DNA of 64,000 bases from Chitinophagales bacterium (GTDB lineage: Bacteria > Bacteroidota > Bacteroidia > Chitinophagales > Saprospiraceae), in contig JAAFJN010000015.1 in NCBI GenBank assembly GCA_013298845.1, positions 35,067 through 99,066 of the forward strand. Direction: 5' to 3'. The position numbers and the translations under genes were made by a program. Under the pieces are notes generated by a model. That model was not told the DNA's origin, searched no databases, and was given only the letters and a program-made list of their open reading frames with translations. Every line of letters begins with the position of its first letter. Within the stretch, counting starts at the first letter, position 1. Shown here in pieces: positions 57,467 through 64,000 of the stretch.

Positions 57467-60040
57467 ATGTCTAAAAGCCCCCTCCTTTTCATCCTGCTGT
57501 TGTCCGTATGCACCCTACAGGCGCAGGTCGGAAAAGGTTTTGAAAAATTAGATGACCAGGCATTTGAAGAAGCGTTGGAAATTTTCCAGGCTGCGCGCAC
57601 CAATGAATCCGAAAAAATTCCCGCCCAATGGGGTATTGCCCAAATTTTGGCCAATAAGGAATATGCCCAACACGACTACGATTCGGCTTATGCCCTAAAA
57701 GTAATTGTGGAAACCGGGTTGCGCAAACACAAAGACAGTAAGGACAAAAAAAAGTGGAGTAAAAAGTACGACCTCAACGCCGAGGCGTTAAAAACATTGG
57801 CCAAACCGCTGCCCGAACAGCAATGGGGAGAACTGAATGGCACCAAATCGCTCCTTGAATTTGACAATTTCAAACGTATTTTGTATAAAAGAACGACCGA
57901 AAAAATTCGGAAAGCGTTTGATAAACAATACAATGCCGTTCGCCGTAACGCCGTTCAGGGCGGTGCCCAAACGTACGGAGAAATTGATTACGTGCTCGAT
58001 AACCACTTCAAATACCTTCAGGATTCTTTTCCCGGACGGTTAACGCCGTTACAAAATGCCTTATTTGAACGATTTATGGACGCACGGAGCGGGGCATTAG
58101 ACTCCATTCCGGCGTTTTTTAAACAACAGCCGAATCACCCGTACAGTAAACACACCGCCAAAAGTGGGCTGGAAACCAGTTTAAAAACCAATACCAGCGT
58201 CGCCTGGCTACAATTTTTAAACGCATACCCCGAATCGCCGTTCGAGGGTTACGTTTTGAAACACCTCGAACAAATATTGACCAGACAACCCATTGGTGAA
58301 GCCGAAAAAAACGCGCTGAGCGAAAGTGAACAATGGTTGTACGAAGACATTGTTACCGGTGTTCAAACGGGCGAGCGCATCAACGCCAAATCAACGTTTG
58401 ATGGTAAAAACGAAACGCAATGGGATCGGTTCATCCGTCGTCGCGCCGATAAACCGGATGGTTTGACCGCCGTAAAATCCATGTTGCGGTATTATATCAA
58501 CAAACGCAACTGGGAGGCCGCCGCCAAAGCACTGAAAGATTACGCCGCACTTTTCCCCAAAGAGGATAAATGGTTTAACAATATGACCAATTTGGTGGCT
58601 GGCCCGGACAACGGTATTCGCCCCGTTCCCATTGGCAATAATATCAATACAATGGGCGACGAGTACTCCCCTACCATCTCGTACGATGGCAAAACGATTG
58701 CATTTTGCGGGGCGTCGCGCAAAGAAACGATTTGGGGCGAAGACATTTATTTTTCGGATTTGAATGGCACCGAATGGAGCGGCGCCAAACTGTCGCGCGA
58801 TTTGTCGGGTACCAACCACGAGGCCCCTATGTGTTTTACCGCCGACGGTAATACCTTGATTTTTTTTAAAAACGGCAAAGTCTTCAGTTCTAACCGAAAC
58901 GCCACCGGATGGGGTCCCGCAAATCCATTTCCGGTGAATTTGGAAGAATTCGGCTGGGTATCCGACGTGCATTTTGTGCCCGGTGAACAACGGGTGTTTT
59001 TTGCCGGTCGTTTGAAAGGAATTGAGTGGGATTACACCAAAACAGATATTTACATGGTGGCCAAAAACGACGACGGCGACTGGGCTAAACCCGTTTTGAT
59101 GAATGCACCAATCAATACAGCCGCCTCTGACCGCTCGCCGTTTATCCACCCCGACCAAACAACCATGTATTTCAGTTCGGCCCGCGAAGGCGGTTTGGGA
59201 GACCTGGATGTGTACAAAACGGTCCGCCTCGATGAAACCTGGACGAACTGGAGTGAACCCGTTAACCTGGGGAAAAACATCAATTCGCCCGGCAACAACT
59301 GGGGGTACGTGGTCACCACCGATGGCAGCACGGCGTATTACTCCGCCAAAGTAGAAGGCCGTACCGACGAGGATATTTTTACCATTTTGCTCCCGCAGGA
59401 AGCCCGTCCGCAAAAAAAAGTAGTTCCCGTTTTAGTGCTTGTCACCGACGAGAACAAAAAGCCCGTTCCGAATGCTAAAGTGGAGGTGCGCAGTTCCCAA
59501 ACGGGAACCAACGTTGGGGAGTACCGCACGTCGCCGAAGGGTGGAAAAGTGACCGTGTACGTGCCCGAAGGCGACCGCTACACCATTTCATCCATTCAGC
59601 CCGGCTACTTTAGTGATCCGGTGGGCATTGACAGTAAGGATGAAGGTAAAACTGTGGAAATCGTGCTGCGCCCCATCAAAAAAATGATTGACGAAAAGGA
59701 AAAAACGTCCTTAAACGCGGATATTCTTTTTGACCTGAACAAATCGGAACTCAAACCCGAAGCGGCTGGCCAATTAAAATTTGTGGCAGATTTTGCCAAA
59801 AGAGAACAACTGATCATGTCGTTAGGTGGGCATACCGACCCAACCGGTTCAGATGAGGAAAACATGGTATTGTCCAAAGCCCGCGCCGAAGCCGTAAAAA
59901 CGGCGTTGGCGGCGTTGGGTATTAAAGCGGAAAATATCACTGCCGAAGGTTTTGGGGAATCCCGGTTAATTTGTACCGAAAACACCCCAACCTGCCATCA
60001 GCGCAACCGACGCGTAGAAATTATATTTGGCAAAAAATAG
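57467..60040 (+). CDS. PorE-like OmpA-family protein with TPR, PD40 and regulatory domains
   Basis: An 857-aa product. Signal peptide to about residue 20 (CTLQAQ), a TPR-like helical region (about 25-330), WD40/PD40 beta-propeller repeats from about 385 to 640 (GDEYSPTISYDGKTIAFCG, DRSPFIHPDQTTMYFSSAREGG), a carboxypeptidase regulatory-like domain at about 660-730 (LVTDENKKPVPNAKVEVRS), and an OmpA peptidoglycan-binding domain at about 745-857 (GHTDPTGSDEENMVLSKARAEAV, ending RRVEIIFG). This is the order found in PorE, a periplasmic T9SS component, but similar proteins exist outside T9SS. It is 29 bp after the M28 gene and converges on the EAD11-like gene. Confidence 0.82.
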   Translation: MSKSPLLFILLLSVCTLQAQVGKGFEKLDDQAFEEALEIFQAARTNESEKIPAQWGIAQILANKEYAQHDYDSAYALKVIVETGLRKHKDSKDKKKWSKKYDLNAEALKTLAKPLPEQQWGELNGTKSLLEFDNFKRILYKRTTEKIRKAFDKQYNAVRRNAVQGGAQTYGEIDYVLDNHFKYLQDSFPGRLTPLQNALFERFMDARSGALDSIPAFFKQQPNHPYSKHTAKSGLETSLKTNTSVAWLQFLNAYPESPFEGYVLKHLEQILTRQPIGEAEKNALSESEQWLYEDIVTGVQTGERINAKSTFDGKNETQWDRFIRRRADKPDGLTAVKSMLRYYINKRNWEAAAKALKDYAALFPKEDKWFNNMTNLVAGPDNGIRPVPIGNNINTMGDEYSPTISYDGKTIAFCGASRKETIWGEDIYFSDLNGTEWSGAKLSRDLSGTNHEAPMCFTADGNTLIFFKNGKVFSSNRNATGWGPANPFPVNLEEFGWVSDVHFVPGEQRVFFAGRLKGIEWDYTKTDIYMVAKNDDGDWAKPVLMNAPINTAASDRSPFIHPDQTTMYFSSAREGGLGDLDVYKTVRLDETWTNWSEPVNLGKNINSPGNNWGYVVTTDGSTAYYSAKVEGRTDEDIFTILLPQEARPQKKVVPVLVLVTDENKKPVPNAKVEVRSSQTGTNVGEYRTSPKGGKVTVYVPEGDRYTISSIQPGYFSDPVGIDSKDEGKTVEIVLRPIKKMIDEKEKTSLNADILFDLNKSELKPEAAGQLKFVADFAKREQLIMSLGGHTDPTGSDEENMVLSKARAEAVKTALAALGIKAENITAEGFGESRLICTENTPTCHQRNRRVEIIFGKK

Positions 60041-60048
60041 TTGAGTTC

Positions 60049-61683
60049 TTAATTTTTTTTGTCTATTGTTAAAGGCTGAACGGCGCCGGGCCGGTATTTC
60101 ACCGATTTGGTATCTGCCCCGCGCCGTTCGGCTTTATCAAAGGTTTCCTGGACTTTTTCTAAATCGGCTTTTTGGGTATAAGCCTCCAAAGTGGCCTCAA
60201 TAGCCCGGGTATTTTTGGGATTGGTCAGGTTAACCGATTCGCTGTATTTCACGGCCTCATCGGGTTTACCCAGGGCGATATTGGCTTTGGCAATCCTGAT
60301 TTTTGCATCCACATTTTTGCCGGGGGTTTTTAATGCGGCACTTTGGGCCTGTTCCAACCGCACTTCGTACACCTGAATACTATCCGTAATTTTCTTTTCG
60401 CGGTCTTTAATCCAGGCTTTATTGGTTTTGGCCGTGGTATCTTTTTTAATTTGTTCCAAATCGCGGCGCGCCATTTCGGGCCAGCCGCCTTTCAAATAAG
60501 CGTCGGTACGAATGCGCAATGTCGTGGGATCCACCTTGGATGGGTCCGGTTGCGCGATGTGCAAATCATGCACGGCAGCGGTGTAGTCCTTTTCTTTTAG
60601 GAAATAGAAACCCCGACCGCGCAACGCCCGGTAATTTTCGGGATAAACCGCTAACACATCGTTAAACAATTGGAGGGCCGAATCCTGTTTCGACGGAATT
60701 TGCAACAAAGCCTCGGCGTTGAGCAGTACCGTAGTGGTATCTAATTGCGCCATTGCCGCCGATTTGGTTAAACCACCCGCCGCAACGTCTTCATTCATCG
60801 CAATGGGCTGTAAGTCATTCAGCGCTTGCAAAGCCATATCATTGGAGCCTTCCTGCATGATGGCCACCATGTACAACATCCGGGCGACGGTTTGTACATC
60901 TCCTTTTAACACGCCTTCCATCCCCAAATCTTTGATGCTGTTGATATAATCGGGAATCCGGCTGGTATCGCGATACATGGCCAGAGCAGCGGGTTTTACA
61001 ACGCGATAACGCACTTCAATGATGTCTTTAGACGCGCCGGTTGTACCCCAAACCACGATTTCGACGCCACATTCGCGACCAATAACGGCGGCTTCGGAGG
61101 GATTAGGGTAATTTTTATTAATATCGTACGCCTGGTTCACATCGGCTTCGGCAAACTGCTTGTTATCTTTTAATACCAGTTCGTTAAAGGCGGTTGTGAG
61201 CAATATTTCTTGTTCGGTCTGGTTAGAACTATCCGTCTTTTTGAACGGGAGAATCATCACGCGTTGGCGGATTTGTTCCCCAAACGATGGACAAGCCTCT
61301 TTTTTGCCATTGAGAACATTCATAAACAGGAAAACAACCGCCAGGGCCACTACCCCACCGGCGGCGTAATAGCGCCAGGCCTGTTTAGGGGCCACAGGGG
61401 TGGCTTCCGGAGTGGGTTGATTGGCATTGATGCTTTTGGTAACACCCAATAACTTATCCCGGATTTGGTTGTACGCGGTACGCTCGTTATCGGCGGTAAT
61501 GGTCCCCCGGAGCGACTGTGATTTTATTTGAAAATAGTCGGCTTGAATAATCCGAACGGTTTGGTTAAGTTCTGCCCATTCCGGTTTAGATCCAAGTAAC
61601 GACAGCAGCAGTTCCAGCGCCTTTTCGGTGTCGCCTTCCCCAATGAATGCTTCGATTTCGGCAAGTGCCCTGGACTGTTCCAT
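60049..61683 (-). CDS. EAD11-like domain, membrane segment and periplasmic TPR protein
   Basis: A 544-aa product. Residues about 5-85 resemble effector-associated domain 11 (EAD11): helical, with ALELLLSLLGS, YFQIKSQSLRGTITADNERTAYNQIRDKLLGV, the segment before the final helix matching the EAD11 pattern. A membrane helix (103-124, WRYYAAGGVVALAVVFLF) follows. The periplasmic part begins with a CsgG/TolB-like segment (QRVMILPFKKTD, ECGVEIVVWGTT) and continues into TPR repeats (about 285-520). Such EADs usually couple signalling or conflict proteins; here one is joined to a transmembrane sensor-like chain. The assignment is by pattern only. Confidence 0.7.
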   Translation of the reverse strand: MEQSRALAEIEAFIGEGDTEKALELLLSLLGSKPEWAELNQTVRIIQADYFQIKSQSLRGTITADNERTAYNQIRDKLLGVTKSINANQPTPEATPVAPKQAWRYYAAGGVVALAVVFLFMNVLNGKKEACPSFGEQIRQRVMILPFKKTDSSNQTEQEILLTTAFNELVLKDNKQFAEADVNQAYDINKNYPNPSEAAVIGRECGVEIVVWGTTGASKDIIEVRYRVVKPAALAMYRDTSRIPDYINSIKDLGMEGVLKGDVQTVARMLYMVAIMQEGSNDMALQALNDLQPIAMNEDVAAGGLTKSAAMAQLDTTTVLLNAEALLQIPSKQDSALQLFNDVLAVYPENYRALRGRGFYFLKEKDYTAAVHDLHIAQPDPSKVDPTTLRIRTDAYLKGGWPEMARRDLEQIKKDTTAKTNKAWIKDREKKITDSIQVYEVRLEQAQSAALKTPGKNVDAKIRIAKANIALGKPDEAVKYSESVNLTNPKNTRAIEATLEAYTQKADLEKVQETFDKAERRGADTKSVKYRPGAVQPLTIDKKN

Positions 61684-61835
61684 AGTCGTAAGTTATCGAG
61701 TAAAAAAGATGGAATCTGGGATGTTTTTGTTTTCCAAAATAAAACGCCAACGGTTTAGAAATGTGCGTTAACGCGGGTAATTAGTATTTAATTAGGGGAT
61801 TTTCAAAGGAATTCTTAACAAACGGGCAAAAATAC

Positions 61836-61869
61836 CATGAGCCACCCCAAAAAAATGGAGTGACTCATG
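61836..61869 (-). terminator. Rho-independent terminator after infC
   Basis: On the minus strand CATGAGTCACTCCA pairs with TGGGGTGGCTCATG through a 6-nt loop, with two G-U pairs, followed by TATTTTTG. It ends infC transcription before the EAD11-like gene. Confidence 0.75.
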
Positions 61870-61897
61870 CATGTATTTTTCCGGAATAAAATTAGTG

Positions 61898-62704
61898 CTA
61901 AGACTTTTTACCGCCTTTTTTGGGCGACAAAATCACCATCATTTTTTTACCTTCTAATTTAGGCATTTGCTCGGCAACACCGTGGTCTTCCAATTCTTTA
62001 AGAAAGCGCAGCAGTAACAATTCGCCCCGGTCTTTAAATACAATGGCGCGACCGCGAAACTGAACGTAGGCTTTTACTTTATTACCTTCTTCCAAAAAAC
62101 TTTTGGCGTGGCGTAATTTGAACTCAAAATCGTGCTCGCCGGTTTCGGGTCCAAAACGGATTTCCTTAATTTGTTGTTTGACGGTATTCGCCTTAATTTC
62201 CTTTTCCTTTTTGCGTTTTTGGTAAAGGAATTTGTTGTAATCTACGATACGTGCAACCGGAGGAACGGCGTTGGGGGTAATTTCCACCAAATCCATGTCG
62301 CAGGTACTTGCCCATTCTTTCAATTGGGCGAAAGAGTAGATACCAGGCTCAATTTTGGCACTGGACAACTCGCTGAGTTCTTCGAGGTTATCACCAATCA
62401 GACGCATTTCCAGCACACCACGAATAAAATCGTTGATACGATGTTCTACTTGTGGAGGTGGGTTCTTCCCATAACGACGGTCAAACGTCGGTTTGGGTGT
62501 CCCTGAATTACCACCGGGGCGAGACCCAAAGCCGCCCGGTTTAGGGCCTCCTTGATAGCCGCCAGGGCGTGGTGCTCCGGGCGTGTTAGGTCGGTTAGAG
62601 TTATTACCCTGACCACCTGGTCTTTGCCCTCCAGGATTGTTTGGTTTGTTTGGACCGCCGCCGGGCTTATGGCCACCGGGCTTTGAAGAGGAATGTTCTG
62701 ACAA
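61898..62704 (-). CDS. infC: Translation initiation factor IF-3 with a glycine/proline-rich N-terminal extension
   Basis: The 268-aa product has a low-complexity first segment of about 85 residues (SKPGGHKPGGGPNKPNNPGG and similar), absent from usual 170-180 aa IF-3. The canonical factor begins near residue 86 (VEHRINDFIRGVLEMRLIGDNLEEL), with the N-domain, the linker KRKKEKEIKANTVKQQIKEI and the C-domain ending MPKLEGKKMMVILSP. The usual followers rpmI and rplT are absent: a terminator and the EAD11-like gene follow. The start at 62704 uses ATG. A promoter element lies at 62770-62777. Confidence 0.93.
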   Translation of the reverse strand: MSEHSSSKPGGHKPGGGPNKPNNPGGQRPGGQGNNSNRPNTPGAPRPGGYQGGPKPGGFGSRPGGNSGTPKPTFDRRYGKNPPPQVEHRINDFIRGVLEMRLIGDNLEELSELSSAKIEPGIYSFAQLKEWASTCDMDLVEITPNAVPPVARIVDYNKFLYQKRKKEKEIKANTVKQQIKEIRFGPETGEHDFEFKLRHAKSFLEEGNKVKAYVQFRGRAIVFKDRGELLLLRFLKELEDHGVAEQMPKLEGKKMMVILSPKKGGKKS

Positions 62705-62769
62705 ACGTTATTATAGTTTAATTATAAAAATACCGCCCCGGCTAAGGGCGATGGGTATAAATTTTGATG

Positions 62770-62777
62770 CAAAAATA
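62770..62777 (-). promoter_or_regulatory. Bacteroidota -7 promoter element of infC
   Basis: The minus strand reads TATTTTTG 66 bp upstream of the infC start, matching TAnnTTTG. Confidence 0.5.
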
Positions 62778-62817
62778 AGTATGTTTTGCACAAATTACGA
62801 ACTTCGGTCAAAAAAGT

Positions 62818-63555
62818 TTATTTTCCGGTGGCTGTTCGGCCCGAATCCTGTTTTGCAAATACCTTTTTCAGGAGTGCAGACGAGCGCGCAAGTTTGTTAT
62901 TCCGAATATTTTTTTCTTCATCTTCCACTTTAGCAAACAAACCTTTAAGGGCTTCTTTGGTAATATAATCATCTAAGTCGGTATTTATCTTGTTGGAAAT
63001 CAATGGTATTTTATTGTAAGCCTCGGTGGCTTTGCGCCAAAGATCGTTTGCGCCTACCTTATCCAACGACGCTACAATTTTGGGATTGAACTTATCGTAC
63101 AACTGTTGATTCGTGGTGCGCAACAAAAATGAGGTAGCGGCATTATCGCTGCCCATCAGGATATTTTTTGCGTCGCTGAAGGTCATACTCCGAATTGCAG
63201 AGACAAAAATAGGTTTGGCTTCCTTCGCCGCATCTTCGGCCCCCCGGTTGATGCGTTCGATCAGGTTATCTTCGAGACGGTCGAAACCGGGAATATTTTT
63301 GAGGCGGTCGGTTACTTTACGGGCTTCGGGGGGCAGCAAAATTTTGTACGCCGATTTGTAATAACCGTCTTTGGCCGACAACACATCTACCCCTTTGGAA
63401 ATACCATTGGTGAGGGCTTCTTTGAGGCCACGGGAAATTTCATCGAGGGTGGGTTCGGCCATCACATCTTTGGCAATCCCCTGCAAGGTGTCGCAAGAGG
63501 ATAAACCCAAAAGGCCAAAATAAAATAAGCAAAAGACAATGGCTGTTTTTTTCAT
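62818..63555 (-). CDS. DUF4197 lipoprotein
   Basis: A 245-aa product from the ATG at 63555. The signal ends in a lipobox (GLLGLSSC, Cys about 21), so it is lipid-anchored. The rest matches DUF4197: ISRGLKEALTNGISKGVDVLSAKDGYYKS, IPLPPEA-like ILLPPEARKVTDRLKNIPGFDRLEDNLIERINRGAEDAAKEAKPIF, and DYITKEALKGLFAKVEDEEKNIRNN. The domain has no known activity. It is divergent from cvpA and upstream of infC, from which it is separated by the infC promoter. Confidence 0.85.
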   Translation of the reverse strand: MKKTAIVFCLFYFGLLGLSSCDTLQGIAKDVMAEPTLDEISRGLKEALTNGISKGVDVLSAKDGYYKSAYKILLPPEARKVTDRLKNIPGFDRLEDNLIERINRGAEDAAKEAKPIFVSAIRSMTFSDAKNILMGSDNAATSFLLRTTNQQLYDKFNPKIVASLDKVGANDLWRKATEAYNKIPLISNKINTDLDDYITKEALKGLFAKVEDEEKNIRNNKLARSSALLKKVFAKQDSGRTATGK

Positions 63556-63633
63556 GTCAGTAAATATCATTGAAATGTTGTAAAGTTAAACGGTGCTTGG
63601 TCGAATAAGTAACGGGTTTCCCCGCAATAACCC

Positions 63634-63641
63634 TATATTTG
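63634..63641 (+). promoter_or_regulatory. Bacteroidota -7 promoter element of cvpA
   Basis: TATATTTG lies 27 bp upstream of the cvpA ATG at 63668, giving a short leader. Confidence 0.5.
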
Positions 63642-63667
63642 CGGTTATAAAACACTTTTATCAGTCT

Positions 63668-64000
63668 ATGTGGATAGACATTGTATTTTTGGTCGTTTTA
63701 CTGTATGGTTTTTGGCAAGGCTGGAACCAAGGTATCATTGGCACCCTTCTGAATTTGGCAATATACGCTTTTGGAATCGTTATTGCCTTTAAAATGGCTC
63801 CGGTGACCAGCGTTTTAATTGAGCGTTTCATGGACTCAAAACACCCGTTGTTATTCGTGGGTGGTTTTGCCCTCAATATGCTCGTTATTTACGTTGTTGT
63901 CAATTTGGCGTCCAAAAGTATGGAAGACGCCATGCACGGTGCCTATTTGGGCGCGGTTAACCGCTTTTTGGGTGGTGCTGCCGTTAGCGTATTTTACCTT
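63668..64000 (+). CDS. CvpA-family membrane protein (3' end cut by window)
   Basis: The ATG at 63668 opens a frame that runs to the window edge (111 codons). The CvpA pattern is visible: MWIDIVFLVVLLYGFWQGWNQGIIGTLLNLAIYAFGIVIAF and a later helix FVGGFALNMLVIYVVVNLASKSM, then GAVNRFLGGAAVSVFYL. CvpA proteins are small inner-membrane proteins linked to colicin V production and to envelope stress; the mechanism is not known. Confidence 0.82.
   Translation, partial: MWIDIVFLVVLLYGFWQGWNQGIIGTLLNLAIYAFGIVIAFKMAPVTSVLIERFMDSKHPLLFVGGFALNMLVIYVVVNLASKSMEDAMHGAYLGAVNRFLGGAAVSVFYL

Overview
The window is bacterial chromosome from a member of the Bacteroidota, most likely a Saprospiria (Saprospiraceae-like) organism. 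The evidence is: several secreted proteins ending in type IX secretion (T9SS) sorting domains; promoters of the Bacteroidota form TAnnTTTG rather than TATAAT; few Shine-Dalgarno sequences; an MqnA (futalosine-route menaquinone) gene; an effector-associated-domain (EAD11-like) protein; and a PorE-like OmpA protein. No rRNA or tRNA gene, prophage, insertion sequence or CRISPR array was seen. The lineage call is inference from gene content, not a database search.

Layout. 1-2.6 kb: 3' truncated TraB/GumN-like secreted protein. 2.8-6.8 kb: a tight envelope operon (kdsC, Gfo/Idh oxidoreductase, polysaccharide deacetylase, mtgA, DUF2007). 6.9-9.0 kb: iscS-iscU-iscA on the minus strand. 9.3-12.4 kb: a GH5 glycosidase facing an operon dcd-lipoprotein-amidohydrolase. 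12.5-15.6 kb: a polytopic membrane protein and a bacterial dynamin-like GTPase. 15.9-25.2 kb: a minus-strand inorganic-carbon uptake block, with a SulP transporter, a small secreted protein, dabA, dabB, and a second near-identical SulP transporter, followed by a DUF2490 barrel. 25.3-32.2 kb: isocitrate dehydrogenase, an MFS transporter, ribosomal protein S16, an unknown helical protein and a long signal peptidase I. 32.8-35.7 kb: a tolC-macA efflux pair without a permease. 35.9-42.6 kb: M14 peptidase, mqnA, TrpF-like protein, RNase G, a 31-residue bS22/mS38-like ribosomal microprotein, a TPR protein and an HU protein. 42.9-52.1 kb: yicC, a GNAT acetyltransferase, a T9SS-exported M14 carboxypeptidase and two tandem T9SS-exported PA-domain paralogues separated by a 40-residue secreted peptide gene and a lipoprotein gene. 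52.2-60.0 kb: a ParA plus ribbon-helix-helix pair, NDH-2, a frameshifted esterase, an M28 aminopeptidase and a PorE-like protein. 60.0-64.0 kb: an EAD11-TM-TPR protein, infC, DUF4197 and a partial cvpA.

The most unusual non-coding feature is a set of degenerate 7-bp tandem arrays at three loci (15.57-15.89, 26.83-27.02 and 32.25-32.84 kb). Each locus has two arrays in inverted orientation. Five of the six arrays begin at or within about 11 bp of a stop codon and read in the sense direction as GAA-led heptads (GAACATC/GAACACC or GAAGAGT/GAATAGT). At 32.82 kb the array supplies the last four codons and the stop of the macA-like gene. The third locus also encloses a REP-like hairpin doublet. I know of no name for these in Bacteroidota; they recall the heptanucleotide STRR repeats of cyanobacteria.

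Functionally, the block at 16.8-25.2 kb is the clearest metabolic module. DabA keeps its Cys-Asp-His-Cys zinc site and is translationally coupled to DabB. Bicarbonate-type SulP paralogues lie on both sides, each followed by an almost identical terminator. This looks like dissolved-inorganic-carbon supply in an organism for which this window shows no carbon-fixation gene.
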